Source of the DNA: Prochlorococcus sp. AH-736-L23
Lineage (GTDB): Bacteria > Cyanobacteriota > Cyanobacteriia > PCC-6307 > Cyanobiaceae
DNA: 34,446 nt
Reading direction: 5' to 3'
Assembly (NCBI GenBank): GCA_028141225.1
Contig: JAOIPS010000013.1
Span: 1-34,446, forward strand
Below are positions 17,573 to 26,773 of the stretch, one piece after another. The notes under the pieces are model-generated. The model searched no databases. It was given only the letters and a program-made list of their open reading frames with translations, and was not told the DNA's origin. The first letter of the stretch is position 1, and each line of letters opens with the position of its first letter. The translations under genes were made by a program, and so were the position numbers.

Positions 17573-18805
17573 TTGAAAAATACAAATTTAGGAATTTTTG
17601 AATTATTATCACCTAAATATGAAAGGGATAATATCAAGTTAGGTTTAACAAGAGTGGAAAAAGCTCTTCAAGAACTTGATAATCCTTGCGAGAATATCCC
17701 CGCGATACAAATTGTTGGAACCAATGGGAAAGGATCAATCGCAGCTTATTTAGAAAGTATACTTTTTGAAGCTAAAAGGAATTTTGGTGTAACGACATCT
17801 CCCCATCTTTTGGATGTATGCGAGAGGATTAGAGTTAATAAAAAAAACATTAACAAAACTGATTTTGAAAAAATCTGTAGATTAATAGAAAAAAATTTTT
17901 CAACATTTGAATTAACTCCTTTTGAAAAAATCATTTGCTGCGCACTAAATTTTTTTGACACTAAGAAAGTTGAATTGCTCATTCTTGAAGCTGGCTTAGG
18001 GGGACGATTAGACGCGACAACAGCCCATAAATTTAGACCAATAATTGCTATTGGGAATATTGGCTTAGACCATAAAGAATTTCTTGGAGATACGATTGAA
18101 AAAATTGCCAAAGAAAAATTAGCAGTTATTGAAAAAAACTCAATTGTCATCTCATGTAAACAAAATAGTCAAGTTAAAAATTTAATAACCAAAAAAGTTA
18201 AAGAGGTTGGAGCAAAAATTATCTGGAAAGATTCAATTTCGAACAGCTATGAGCTTGGCTTAAAAGGGATTTTCCAAAAGCAAAATGCTTCAGTAGCTGT
18301 TGGAGCAATTGAAGCGCTGAATAATTTGGGATTTAATATTAAAAAAAAACACATATCTGAAGGTCTTAAAAAGACATCTTGGAGCGGAAGGCTTGAAATA
18401 ATAAATTATTTGAACAAAGAAATTCTTGTAGATTGTGCGCATAATTATCCTGCTGCAAAAGCACTTTCTCATGAGCGAAGAAATTGGGAGAATGAAGATA
18501 AAGGAATTTATTGGATTTTAGGTGTACAAAGACAAAAAGATATTTATGCAATATTAAAAACACTTCTACACAAAAAAGATCACTTATTACTTGTGCCAGT
18601 TCCAAACCAACCTAGTTGGCAATTAAACGATCTCTCTCAGATTAAAGAAATTGACCCTCAAAAAACAATTGAATTTAAAACATTTGAACTTGCCATTGAG
18701 TATTTATTTTCCCTGGGGAAATGGCCACCTAATCATCCTGTTCTAACAGGTTCTATTTTTTTAGTTGCTGAATTTATTAAATTTGCGCATAAACAGAACT
18801 GTTAA
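17573..18805 (+). CDS. folC: Bifunctional folylpolyglutamate / dihydrofolate synthase
   Basis: FolC belongs to the Mur ligase family and adds glutamate to dihydropteroate and to folates. The P-loop VGTNGKGSIAAYLES (48-62) is followed by VTTSPHLLDVCERIRVN, the substrate-binding ILEAGLGGRLDATTA, GNIGLDHKEFLGDTIEKIA and, in the C-terminal domain, SGRLEII, DCAHNYPAA and LTGSIFLVAE. It has 410 residues. The start is TTG at 17573, chosen because the first family-like block follows closely and no ATG precedes it in frame before the argD stop. Its stop shares TTAA with the stop of the convergent flavin oxidase gene. Confidence 0.93.
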   Translation: MKNTNLGIFELLSPKYERDNIKLGLTRVEKALQELDNPCENIPAIQIVGTNGKGSIAAYLESILFEAKRNFGVTTSPHLLDVCERIRVNKKNINKTDFEKICRLIEKNFSTFELTPFEKIICCALNFFDTKKVELLILEAGLGGRLDATTAHKFRPIIAIGNIGLDHKEFLGDTIEKIAKEKLAVIEKNSIVISCKQNSQVKNLITKKVKEVGAKIIWKDSISNSYELGLKGIFQKQNASVAVGAIEALNNLGFNIKKKHISEGLKKTSWSGRLEIINYLNKEILVDCAHNYPAAKALSHERRNWENEDKGIYWILGVQRQKDIYAILKTLLHKKDHLLLVPVPNQPSWQLNDLSQIKEIDPQKTIEFKTFELAIEYLFSLGKWPPNHPVLTGSIFLVAEFIKFAHKQNC

Positions 18806-20157
18806 ATTTTAAATTGTTCTTTTACTTCCCAACCTTCCAATTTTCCTGGATTTAATAGCCCTTTAGGATCAAATCTTAATTTCGCTTTTACTTGATCTGC
18901 ATCCACCACTCCGAGACCTCCGCCTTCAACTGTTAAAACATGAGGATTAAAAATAAACGCCCCAAGTTTCTTGCAATCTTCCATTATTTCATTTAGTTCT
19001 TCTGCCCCATTCCACTTTAATACAGGCAAAGCCGCTAATCGAGGTGATCCTTGTTGAGAAACTGCCTCTAAATGCCAAAGAACTTTTTTACCCCATTTTT
19101 TTCGCAAAAAATTGATTAATTCTAGTTCATTATGAAGCGGCAAAAGCATCTGTAAATACGTCCAATTTTTATCCCTAGACCTCATATGAAGAGTTGTATG
19201 ATTCCATACGACTTCAGAAATTCCATTAACGAGGTTTTCTTCTTCCCCAAGTAGAGTAGTTTCGACTTTAAATTTTTTACAAATTAGCTCAATGGTTTTT
19301 ATTCCTCCAAGAGTAGATTGAATTAATATCTTGTGACTTCTAGATTTACTTTGAAACCATTTTGGCATTTGATCTACAATTTCTTCTTCAAGAATTGCTC
19401 CTAATTTCAGATCAATTGCTGCGCTAGTAAGAGTTTTCAATATTTCTATTGTTTTTTCAAATTCAAGACAGTCGATAACTATTGAATACCACTTACGTTT
19501 GATATCAGTAGCTAGTAATAAAGAAGTAATTATTCCATTAGTCCCATAAGCATGATTTAGAGGTTCGGATTCTTCAGCATCAAATTTTAATAATTTAGGT
19601 TTTTCATTCATCGTTACTGCTTCTAAACCAATAAGATTTCCTGGATCTCTTAAAAATCCCCACCTAATAGACCCAATACCTCCTGATCCACCTGCAATAA
19701 AACCCCCAATTGTTGCAGTTTTCCAAGTACTAGGAAGCAACCTCAGTTCTCTTCCATATTTCTCTAATTGTTTATTCAAATCTCCCATAACACAGCCAGA
19801 CTGTACTTTTACAAAACCTGTATCTGGATCAAATTCTTCTAACTTATTAAAGTGACTCATCTGCATTACAACTCCTTTAAACAATGGGACAGCTTGTCCA
19901 TAATTACCTGTACCTGAACCCCTTAAAGTAATTGGGATAGAAAATTCCCAACAAATTTCTGCTACTTCCTTTACCGCTTTGTGATCACTAGGTCTTACCA
20001 CAAAATCAGCAATACATTCGTCTAATTTTTCAGTAAGGAGTGGAGAGTAGTTATAGAAATCTTTTGAAAGTCTTTTTACATCGGATTGGCTTTCAATAAT
20101 CTCTAAGTTTTTGACTTCCCTAAATTTGTTTAAAATTTTTAGAGTATTAGATGTCAT
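18802..20157 (-). CDS. FAD-linked oxidase, GlcD / D-2-hydroxyacid dehydrogenase type
   Basis: This 451-residue protein belongs to the vanillyl-alcohol oxidase/PCMH flavin family. The FAD-binding half (about 45-235) has VRPSDHKAVKEV, TLRGSGTGNYGQAVP and STWKTATIGGFIAGGSGG followed by RWG and an AYGTNGIIT block. The C-terminal cap ends with the typical LRFDPKGLLNPGKL. Glycolate oxidase subunit GlcD and lactate dehydrogenases are the nearest types. Histidine-linked flavin cannot be judged. It lies 38 bases downstream of a CodA-like gene and is probably co-transcribed. The substrate is unknown. A role in glycolate use (photorespiration) is one option, but the CodA-like neighbour gives no support for it. 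Confidence 0.85.
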   Translation of the reverse strand: MTSNTLKILNKFREVKNLEIIESQSDVKRLSKDFYNYSPLLTEKLDECIADFVVRPSDHKAVKEVAEICWEFSIPITLRGSGTGNYGQAVPLFKGVVMQMSHFNKLEEFDPDTGFVKVQSGCVMGDLNKQLEKYGRELRLLPSTWKTATIGGFIAGGSGGIGSIRWGFLRDPGNLIGLEAVTMNEKPKLLKFDAEESEPLNHAYGTNGIITSLLLATDIKRKWYSIVIDCLEFEKTIEILKTLTSAAIDLKLGAILEEEIVDQMPKWFQSKSRSHKILIQSTLGGIKTIELICKKFKVETTLLGEEENLVNGISEVVWNHTTLHMRSRDKNWTYLQMLLPLHNELELINFLRKKWGKKVLWHLEAVSQQGSPRLAALPVLKWNGAEELNEIMEDCKKLGAFIFNPHVLTVEGGGLGVVDADQVKAKLRFDPKGLLNPGKLEGWEVKEQFKI

Positions 20158-20195
20158 TAATAAAATTTCTTGAGTTTTAAGTATAAGTTAGTCGA

Positions 20196-21431
20196 TTAGC
20201 AATATAAATCGCCTTTAACATATACTTTTCTCTTTAAATTTGTAGAAAAAACATCTGCCCATCTTTCTGCTTCTAAAATTACAAAGTCGGCAGGGCAACC
20301 CACTTTAATTAAACCATCCCATTTTAAATTTAATAATCTGCTTGGAGCTAAAAAAATAGAAGATAAAGCCATTCTCTCCCAGGGATTTAGTTGAAGCATA
20401 GGTATGGAGCAAGACAACATATAAAAAGGATCAAAATTACCAAATGGGTACCAAGGGTCTTGAACATTATCACTACCAAGAGATACATCCACATGTGATT
20501 TTTGTAATTGCTTTATTGGAGCAACTGGTCTTTTCAATGAAGTAGTTTTATTACTTCGATTGAGCAACCAAAAATTTGTTAGGGGCAAGGCAATAACCTT
20601 GATATTTTTCTCAGCCATTTTTTCTCCTAAATTTAAAATCTCTCTATTACTTAAAGAAATAAGACTACTCAAATGACTACAAGTGATCGGAATACTATTA
20701 ATTTTTAAATTTTCGATTGTTTCTAATAAAACTTTTATTCCCGCTCCAGGTTCAATAATTGATTCATCTATATGCAAATCAATTTCTAATTTATATTTAC
20801 TCGCAAGAAAAAGCATCTTTGCTAGAAATTTGCTTGTATTTTTTTTATTGAAAGGGGGTACAATAACACCTCCTAAAATGCCTCCATTAGAGGAAAATAT
20901 TTTTGCCAAATCTTCTCCATCAGTTGTATCCCAGAATTCCAATGGGGCTAGAGCAACGTATTGTAAAGTTAACTCAGATGAAAATTTTTTTTGTAATTTA
21001 AAAAGTTCAATCCAAATATCAATAGATTGACCTTTGTATGTATCAATGTGACTTCTAATTGCTCGGTATCCATTTTGTATGGCAAGTTTTAATGATTTCT
21101 CAACTCTTTCAAGAACCTTATCTGTGGTTCTAGTTTTATGTTCTTCAAGATTTACTGATAATGCTCCTCCATAATTTGATTCCAGATTAGGAAAGTCTGC
21201 CCATGTAAAAGATTTATCAAAATGCGAATGCGTTTCAACAAATCTTGGGAATAAAATATTTTTTGGTTTTGTAATTTTATTTTTTAAAGGCTTTAACTCA
21301 GAGACAAATCCATACTCCCAACTAATGGAAACTGAACATAAATCCTCTACATCGATTATGAGGTTATCTATATCTTCAATTAAACAAAGGCTTCTGGGAA
21401 TAAGAACCTCAGCTGTGCCGGAATTACTCAA
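20196..21431 (-). CDS. CodA-like metal-dependent amidohydrolase
   Basis: The 411-residue protein is an amidohydrolase most like cytosine deaminase CodA. The metal and catalytic residues are kept: H68 and H70 in ETHSHFDKS, H220 and E223 in LHIDES, H253 in TCSHLSSL, and D321 in LGSDNVQDPWYPFGN, a block nearly identical in layout to CodA. The place where E. coli CodA has Gln156 (the base-binding VAFPQ) reads VALAP here, so the substrate may not be cytosine. Other cyclic amidines or pterin-like compounds are possible. It starts ATG at 21431 and is followed by the flavin oxidase gene. I believe homologs sit in many marine picocyanobacteria, but I cannot check that here. Confidence 0.85.
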   Translation of the reverse strand: MSNSGTAEVLIPRSLCLIEDIDNLIIDVEDLCSVSISWEYGFVSELKPLKNKITKPKNILFPRFVETHSHFDKSFTWADFPNLESNYGGALSVNLEEHKTRTTDKVLERVEKSLKLAIQNGYRAIRSHIDTYKGQSIDIWIELFKLQKKFSSELTLQYVALAPLEFWDTTDGEDLAKIFSSNGGILGGVIVPPFNKKNTSKFLAKMLFLASKYKLEIDLHIDESIIEPGAGIKVLLETIENLKINSIPITCSHLSSLISLSNREILNLGEKMAEKNIKVIALPLTNFWLLNRSNKTTSLKRPVAPIKQLQKSHVDVSLGSDNVQDPWYPFGNFDPFYMLSCSIPMLQLNPWERMALSSIFLAPSRLLNLKWDGLIKVGCPADFVILEAERWADVFSTNLKRKVYVKGDLYC

Positions 21432-21559
21432 ATTTTTAAATTTTCTTTTATTTTAAATCATAAGAAAACTTTACTGAATTAGAAAATAATTCAAATTTCG
21501 CTAAAAGATAAAAATAACTATGAAAAATCACCCTTGAGTTGTTAAATTTATAAATGTGA

Positions 21560-21633
21560 GGCGGGCGTCGCCAAGTGGTTAAGGCAGCGGCTTGTGGCGC
21601 CGCTATTCGGGGGTTCGAATCCCCTCGCTCGCC
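21560..21633 (+). tRNA. tRNA-His (anticodon GTG)
   Basis: Acceptor GCGGGCG (21561-21567) pairs with CGCTCGC (21626-21632). The extra G at 21560 (G-1) can pair with C73 at 21633, the hallmark of tRNA-His. The stem GCGGC/GCCGC closes the loop TTGTGGC with anticodon GTG. The T-arm carries GGTTCGAAT. CCA is not encoded. A possible -10 (TATAAA, 21549-21554) lies so close that the transcript may begin at or next to G-1; this is weak evidence. Confidence 0.96.
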
Positions 21634-21705
21634 CTCAAAAATATTGCAGCAAAATTATTTAACTTGTAATTTTGAATTAAAGAATCATAAAAAATTCCTG
21701 GCAAA

Positions 21706-23100
21706 GTGCTAACAAAAACAAAATCAGACGAAAAAAAAACTCAAAACAATTCAACTAATGGCAGTTATTGGATAACCACATTTGGATGCCAAATGAACAA
21801 GGCTGATTCTGAGAGAATGGCTGGGACATTAGAGAAAATGGGATACATCAGAGCAGATAATGAATTAAATGCCGATTTGGTCTTGTACAATACATGCACA
21901 ATCAGAGATAATGCAGAGCAAAAGGTTTATAGCTTTCTAGGAAGACAAGCAAAAAGAAAGCACAAAACACCTAGCTTAAAACTTGTTGTTGCAGGTTGTC
22001 TTGCTCAGCAAGAGGGAGAATCCTTACTAAGAAGAGTCCCAGAACTTGATCTGGTTATGGGGCCTCAACACGTAAATAATCTTGAGAATCTTCTGGGGAA
22101 AGTTGATTTAGGCCATCAAGTTGCTGCTACAGAAGAAACCTTCATTTCTGAAGATATAACAAGTGCCAGAAGAGAAAGCTCTATTTGTGGCTGGGTTAAT
22201 ATCATTTATGGATGTAATGAAAGATGTTCATATTGTGTAGTCCCTTCTGTCAGAGGAAAAGAGCAATCAAGATATCCAAATGCGATAAAAAGTGAGATCC
22301 AAAAATTAGCTGATGATAATTTTAAAGAAATTACTCTTTTGGGGCAGAACATTGATGCTTATGGTAGAGACCTCCCAGGAACTACAAAAGAGGGGAGAAA
22401 AGAAAATACCCTAACTGATCTTTTGTATTATATTCATGATGTTAAAGGAATTCGCAGAATAAGATTTGCTACTAGTCATCCAAGATATTTTTCAAAAAGA
22501 TTGATTCAAGCTTGTTATGAACTTGATAAAGTCTGTGAACATTTTCATATCCCCTTCCAAAGTGGAAATGATGAAATTTTAAAGCAAATGTCCAGAGGAT
22601 ATTCCATTAAAAAGTATAAAAATATTATCGAGAACATAAGGTCATTAATGCCAGATGCATCAATCACAGCTGACGCGATAGTTGCTTTCCCAGGAGAAAC
22701 CGAACAACAATATCAAGATACATTAAAGCTAATATCAGATATTGGCTTTGATCAGGTGAATACAGCAGCATACTCTCCAAGACCAAATACGCCTGCAGCA
22801 GTTTGGACGAATCAACTTTCGGAAGAGGTAAAAAAAGCTAGATTACAGGAAATTAATGACTTGGTCGAGAAAACCGCTAGGCGAAGAAATCAAAGATATA
22901 TCAATAATGTCGAAAGCGTTTTAATTGAGGGTTTAAATCCAAAAAATTCCTCTCAAATCATGGGTAGAACTAGAACAAATAGATTAACTTTCGTAGAGAT
23001 TCCCAAAAATATTAACTTTAATTTTTCGTTGGGAGATGAGATAAATGTCAGAATAAATGAAGCAAGACCTTTTTCATTAACAGGAGAACTTTCTTTATAA
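21706..23100 (+). CDS. miaB: tRNA-2-methylthio-N6-dimethylallyladenosine synthase
   Basis: MiaB is a radical-SAM methylthiotransferase that modifies A37 of tRNAs reading UNN codons. The N-terminal UPF0004 domain binds one 4Fe-4S cluster through C28 (TTFGCQMN), C64 ([13 protein letters not shown]) and C98 (AGCLAQQ). The radical-SAM cluster is C170, C174 and C177 ([13 protein letters not shown]). The C-terminal TRAM domain (about 400-460) has VLIEG and [12 protein letters not shown]. At 464 residues it is normal. The start is GTG at 21706. It heads the run miaB-ddl-24190 ORF-ftsQ with gaps of 11 and 10 bases and then a 4-base overlap, likely one operon. Confidence 0.96.
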   Translation: MLTKTKSDEKKTQNNSTNGSYWITTFGCQMNKADSERMAGTLEKMGYIRADNELNADLVLYNTCTIRDNAEQKVYSFLGRQAKRKHKTPSLKLVVAGCLAQQEGESLLRRVPELDLVMGPQHVNNLENLLGKVDLGHQVAATEETFISEDITSARRESSICGWVNIIYGCNERCSYCVVPSVRGKEQSRYPNAIKSEIQKLADDNFKEITLLGQNIDAYGRDLPGTTKEGRKENTLTDLLYYIHDVKGIRRIRFATSHPRYFSKRLIQACYELDKVCEHFHIPFQSGNDEILKQMSRGYSIKKYKNIIENIRSLMPDASITADAIVAFPGETEQQYQDTLKLISDIGFDQVNTAAYSPRPNTPAAVWTNQLSEEVKKARLQEINDLVEKTARRRNQRYINNVESVLIEGLNPKNSSQIMGRTRTNRLTFVEIPKNINFNFSLGDEINVRINEARPFSLTGELSL

Positions 23101-23111
23101 ATTTTTTTTAA

Positions 23112-24179
23112 ATGATCGGGGGAAAGAAAAAATGTATTGGGTTAATATTTGGTGGGCATTCCAATGAACATGAAGTATCGATATCCTCTGCAAAAACTGT
23201 TTTTCAAGCATTTAATACACAAACAAATAAAGAACTCTACATAGTTAAAGCTTTTTACATAAACAAATATGGAGATTGGCTTGATAGTGATATTTCAGAA
23301 AAAATCCTAATTGGTGAAATTGAAAACGATAAAACAAAAAAACAAGAAATTTTTAATCAAGAAAAAATTAACTTCCTTGACGGAATTGAATTTCAAAATG
23401 TCGACATTTGGTTTCCTCTTTTACATGGATTTAATGGTGAAGACGGATCAATTCATGGCTTACTTAGATTTACAAAGAAACCTTTAGTCGGATGTGGAAT
23501 TATTGGCTCTGCCCTAGGAATGGATAAAATATTGATGAAAACAATTTTCTCAAATCTTAAACTTCCACAAGTAAATTATCTAGTTTTTCAAAATGAAGAT
23601 TTCAACGATAATCAAGTAAAAAATAAAATAATTAATGAGATTTTAAAAAAATTAAAATTTCCTGTTTTTGTTAAACCATCAAACTCTGGATCATCTCTTG
23701 GCATCTCCAAAGTCAAAAATGAATCAGAAATATTACAAGCATTAGAAAAGGCTCGGGAAATAGATCCAAGAATCTTAATAGAGGAGGGTTTAGAGGTAAG
23801 GGAGATTGAATGCGGAATAATTGGTAATTCAAAACTCTTAACCTCTGAGATAGGCGAGGTAAATTACGAAAGTGATTGGTACGATTACGATTCAAAATAC
23901 AACTCAGATAATAAGATAATTATCCCAGCCGAAATAGATTCTAAAATCACAAAAGAAATTAAAGACATTGCCATCAAAAGTTGTAGAGCACTAAATATTT
24001 TCGGTTTCGCAAGAGTAGATTTCTTTTTAGAAAAATCTTCAAATAAAATTTTGCTAAATGAAATAAATACAATTCCTGGTTTTACAAAAAACAGTATGTT
24101 TCCAATGCTTTGGGAAGCTTCAGGTTTAAAAATTGAACAACTTGTGGCTAAACTGGTAGATATATCTTTAGATTTGTAA
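23112..24179 (+). CDS. ddl: D-alanine--D-alanine ligase
   Basis: Ddl makes the D-Ala-D-Ala dipeptide for peptidoglycan. It is an ATP-grasp enzyme of 355 residues. Visible are the N-terminal IFGGHSNEHEVSISSA, the FPLLHGFNGEDGSIHGLL block, ATP-binding FPVFVKPSNSGSSLGISKV, and the Mg-binding FARVDFFL and LLNEINTIPGFTKNSMFP. YD(Y/S)K-like loop residues are present (WYDYDSKYNS). It is one of the classic division and cell wall cluster genes and lies upstream of ftsQ and ftsZ, as in many bacteria. The start is ATG at 23112. Confidence 0.96.
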   Translation: MIGGKKKCIGLIFGGHSNEHEVSISSAKTVFQAFNTQTNKELYIVKAFYINKYGDWLDSDISEKILIGEIENDKTKKQEIFNQEKINFLDGIEFQNVDIWFPLLHGFNGEDGSIHGLLRFTKKPLVGCGIIGSALGMDKILMKTIFSNLKLPQVNYLVFQNEDFNDNQVKNKIINEILKKLKFPVFVKPSNSGSSLGISKVKNESEILQALEKAREIDPRILIEEGLEVREIECGIIGNSKLLTSEIGEVNYESDWYDYDSKYNSDNKIIIPAEIDSKITKEIKDIAIKSCRALNIFGFARVDFFLEKSSNKILLNEINTIPGFTKNSMFPMLWEASGLKIEQLVAKLVDISLDL

Positions 24180-24189
24180 TTTAAATCAA

Positions 24190-24600
24190 ATGTTGCATGG
24201 ACTACTTTGGTTACCATTACTTTTAATCTTCATTTTATTAACTGCACTTGGATGGTTAGAAAGAAGAAGGCAAAATCTTTTTAGAAGTTGGGCGAGTGAT
24301 TCTGAACTTTGCAAGTTAGATAGTTCAGGTGCAGCGTCCTTAAAAGATGGGGAGTTAAAGTGGAGCGCATTTGAGGCTGGTAAATTTGAAGAAAAAGATT
24401 GTTTTACAATTAAGAAACTAGAATTAGTTGAATTAATGGCACTAACCTCAGGAGAAGCTCCTCTAACAAGTGAATCTCAAGGCAAGTGCAGGTTGAGATT
24501 AGTAGGAGATGGAAAAGAAATGGATGTACCATTTTCAGATGCAGAGCAAGCGAGAGAATGGATGGATCAACTAATGGAAAAAGCTCGATGTGATTTGTGA
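24190..24600 (+). CDS. Conserved membrane-anchored hypothetical protein
   Basis: A 136-residue protein with one N-terminal hydrophobic segment (about 3-21, LLWLPLLLIFILLTALGWL), a basic stretch (ERRRQ), and a soluble C-terminal part. I do not recognise a domain; the C-terminal part (about 50-135) has a strand-rich pattern that could be a PH-like fold, but this is a guess. It lies 10 bases after ddl and its last four bases overlap the ftsQ start (GTGA), so it is translated with ftsQ. That position suggests, without proving, a role linked to the divisome or cell wall. The soluble part would face the cytoplasm if the positive-inside rule holds. Confidence 0.85.
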   Translation: MLHGLLWLPLLLIFILLTALGWLERRRQNLFRSWASDSELCKLDSSGAASLKDGELKWSAFEAGKFEEKDCFTIKKLELVELMALTSGEAPLTSESQGKCRLRLVGDGKEMDVPFSDAEQAREWMDQLMEKARCDL

Positions 24601-25322
24601 AAAACCAAAAAGGAATCAAAAATAGAAGCTTTTTTTTTCTACTTTCATTTTCATTCTTAACAAGCTTATTAAGCATAAAAACTCTAAAAAAAGTTGAACT
24701 CCAGGACATCAGGATTTCTGGTAGTGAATTATTTTTGCAGAATGATGTGGTAAAAAATTCATCTATTAATTTTCCGATCCGATTAATTTTTGTTGAAACT
24801 AATTTGTTAGAAAAAGAGTTAAAACAAAATTTATCTCTCAATAATGTTTCGGTAAACAGAGAATTATTTCCTTTTGGTTTGAAAATTCATATTAATTCAA
24901 GAATTCCAGTAGCTTACGGTGAGAGAATATTAAACGAAGAAAAAATATTAGGCTTCATTGATAAAGATGGAATTTTTATAAATAAACAAAATGTGGATGA
25001 AAAAAATTTGAACAAATTAACCATACAAGTTTTTGGATGGAAAGAAAAATTTAAAAAAATATTATCTGCAATTTTTATCGCTATAGAAAATTATGAATTA
25101 GAAATAGTTAAAATCACCTTTTCATCCGATGGGTTCCTAACAGTTGAGGAAAAAGATTTAAAAACAATATTCTTAGGATTTAAGCCAAAATTAATCAACT
25201 ATCAATTACAAACAATCAATAATCTTAAAAATGAACTTAAGAAAAATAGATTTTCAAAAAAAATAGATAATATTGATCTTACTAATCCAGACAAACCAAA
25301 AATAAAAGTGTTCAAACCCTAA
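24597..25322 (+). CDS. ftsQ: Cell division protein FtsQ
   Basis: This 241-residue protein has a short basic cytoplasmic start (KNQKGIKNR), one membrane helix (about 10-27) and a POTRA-like domain (about 33-105, starting VELQDIRISGSELF). The block INSRIPVAYGE, then the GFIDKDGIFI segment, are typical of FtsQ. It links early and late divisome proteins. The start is GTG at 24597, overlapping the previous gene. Sequence conservation in this family is low, so the call relies on the domain order and position before ftsZ. ftsA is absent, as is usual in cyanobacteria, where Ftn2 and SepF anchor FtsZ. Confidence 0.88.
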   Translation: MKNQKGIKNRSFFFLLSFSFLTSLLSIKTLKKVELQDIRISGSELFLQNDVVKNSSINFPIRLIFVETNLLEKELKQNLSLNNVSVNRELFPFGLKIHINSRIPVAYGERILNEEKILGFIDKDGIFINKQNVDEKNLNKLTIQVFGWKEKFKKILSAIFIAIENYELEIVKITFSSDGFLTVEEKDLKTIFLGFKPKLINYQLQTINNLKNELKKNRFSKKIDNIDLTNPDKPKIKVFKP

Positions 25323-25501
25323 TATTTGAAAAGGGATTTTGAGTAATTTTTTTTAATTATTGTAGTGTTTATATGGGTTTTGCATTCAAAACAAAATATT
25401 TAATAAATAAATATTTTTAGGATTTTCCTCAACAAATTCCTACATATGAGCGCAGTAAGTTCATAATGCACCCAATACTAGTAATAGATTTTTATTAAGA
25501 G

Positions 25502-26617
25502 ATGAGCTTCGGTAACAATCCAAACTTTGATCAATCGAGAGAAATCCTTCCCAGCCAAAACGCCAAAATAGAAGTTATTGGCGTTGGTGGTGGTGGCAGT
25601 AATGCAGTCAATAGAATGATAAATAGTGATTTAGAAGGTGTTTCATTTAGAGTCCTCAATACCGATGCACAAGCCCTACTACAATCTTCTGCAGAAAGTA
25701 GAGTTCAACTTGGACAAAACCTTACTAGAGGTTTAGGTGCAGGTGGCAATCCAAGTATTGGGCAAAAAGCAGCCGAAGAATCCAAAGAAGAGCTTCAACA
25801 AGCTTTAGAGGGATCTGATCTAGTTTTTATAGCCGCTGGGATGGGTGGAGGAACTGGTACAGGTGCTGCTCCTGTTGTTGCAGAAGTTGCCAAACAAAGT
25901 GGTGCTCTAACAGTAGGTATAGTAACCAAACCATTTTCTTTTGAAGGGAAAAGAAGAATGCGTCAAGCAGAGGAGGGGATCGCAAGACTAGCTGAAAACG
26001 TTGATACTCTTATAGTTATTCCAAATGACCGATTAAAAGACGTTATAGCAGGAGCTCCCCTTCAAGAAGCATTTAGGAATGCTGATGATGTTCTAAGAAT
26101 GGGTGTTAAAGGCATTAGCGACATAATTACTTGCCCGGGATTAGTTAATGTTGATTTTGCAGACGTAAGATCAGTTATGACTGAAGCTGGCACTGCTCTC
26201 CTCGGAATAGGTATAGGTTCAGGAAGATCGAGAGCCATAGAGGCAGCACAGGCAGCAATGAATAGTCCTTTATTAGAAGCAGCTAGAATTGATGGAGCCA
26301 AAGGGTGCGTTATAAATATTACTGGTGGCAAAGACATGACTTTAGAAGACATGACTTCCGCATCTGAAATTATTTATGATGTTGTTGATCAAGAAGCAAA
26401 TATTATTGTTGGTGCAGTAGTCGATGAGGCAATGGAAGGGGAAATACAAGTAACTGTAATTGCTACAGGATTTGAAACAACCCAACCATTAAACCAGCAA
26501 AGAATAAAAAACAGATTATCTAACCAACCCCTATATAATTATTCCGACAATAAAGAATCTGGAGCAAGTATTCCTGAGTTTTTGAGATTAAGGCAAAATA
26601 AAAAAGATATTGGTTAA
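25502..26617 (+). CDS. ftsZ: Cell division protein FtsZ
   Basis: FtsZ is the tubulin-like GTPase that forms the division ring. The tubulin signature GGGTGTG is at 115-121, with the N-terminal [15 protein letters not shown] and the T7 loop [11 protein letters not shown]. The C-terminal conserved peptide (IPEFLRLR, 357-364) ends the protein after a short linker; it is the expected docking site for Ftn2/ZipN. At 371 residues it has a short linker. About 180 AT-rich bases without a gene separate it from ftsQ, so it likely has its own promoter; I saw no clear -35/-10 pair. The SRP RNA gene follows on the other strand after 14 bases. Confidence 0.98.
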   Translation: MSFGNNPNFDQSREILPSQNAKIEVIGVGGGGSNAVNRMINSDLEGVSFRVLNTDAQALLQSSAESRVQLGQNLTRGLGAGGNPSIGQKAAEESKEELQQALEGSDLVFIAAGMGGGTGTGAAPVVAEVAKQSGALTVGIVTKPFSFEGKRRMRQAEEGIARLAENVDTLIVIPNDRLKDVIAGAPLQEAFRNADDVLRMGVKGISDIITCPGLVNVDFADVRSVMTEAGTALLGIGIGSGRSRAIEAAQAAMNSPLLEAARIDGAKGCVINITGGKDMTLEDMTSASEIIYDVVDQEANIIVGAVVDEAMEGEIQVTVIATGFETTQPLNQQRIKNRLSNQPLYNYSDNKESGASIPEFLRLRQNKKDIG

Positions 26618-26631
26618 AAGGTAAAATAGAG

Positions 26632-26727
26632 TGACTCGGTTATCTCGCCTGCCTCAAGCATCCCTTGTGGCTGCTACCTTCCGGTCCTGACCAGGTTTAG
26701 GCGTTAAAACCGCGAAAGGCCGAGTCA
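26632..26727 (-). ncRNA. ffs: Signal recognition particle RNA (small bacterial type)
   Basis: The minus strand contains the universal SRP RNA domain IV core: CAGGACCGGAAGGTAGCAG, with the GGAA-type tetraloop and the asymmetric loop that Ffh binds. The ends pair (GACTCGG 26633-26639 with CCGAGTC 26720-26726). The RNA is about 96 bases, the small type without an Alu domain. It lies tail-to-tail with ftsZ and head-to-head with panB. Its protein partner Ffh starts at the left edge of the window. Exact ends are estimated from the terminal stem. Confidence 0.93.
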
Positions 26728-26732
26728 GAAAC

Positions 26733-26738
26733 ATATTA
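26733..26738 (-). promoter_or_regulatory. Putative -10 box of the SRP RNA gene
   Basis: On the minus strand TAATAT lies six bases before the expected 5' end near 26726. No convincing -35 box is seen. The box is only a near-consensus match. Confidence 0.4.
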
Positions 26739-26773
26739 GCAATTCTTGATTAAAAAAGATACATAAATTCATT

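Noticed and set aside
17746..18605. Minus-strand ORFs inside folC
   Set aside because: FolC motifs cover this region on the plus strand.
24410..24841. Minus-strand ORF of 143 codons
   Set aside because: It overlaps the coupled 24190 ORF and ftsQ on the other strand and shows no motif or coupling of its own.
25323..25501. Small gene in the ftsQ-ftsZ gap
   Set aside because: No ORF with a plausible start and composition was found; it is best read as the ftsZ promoter region, though no clean -35/-10 pair is visible.
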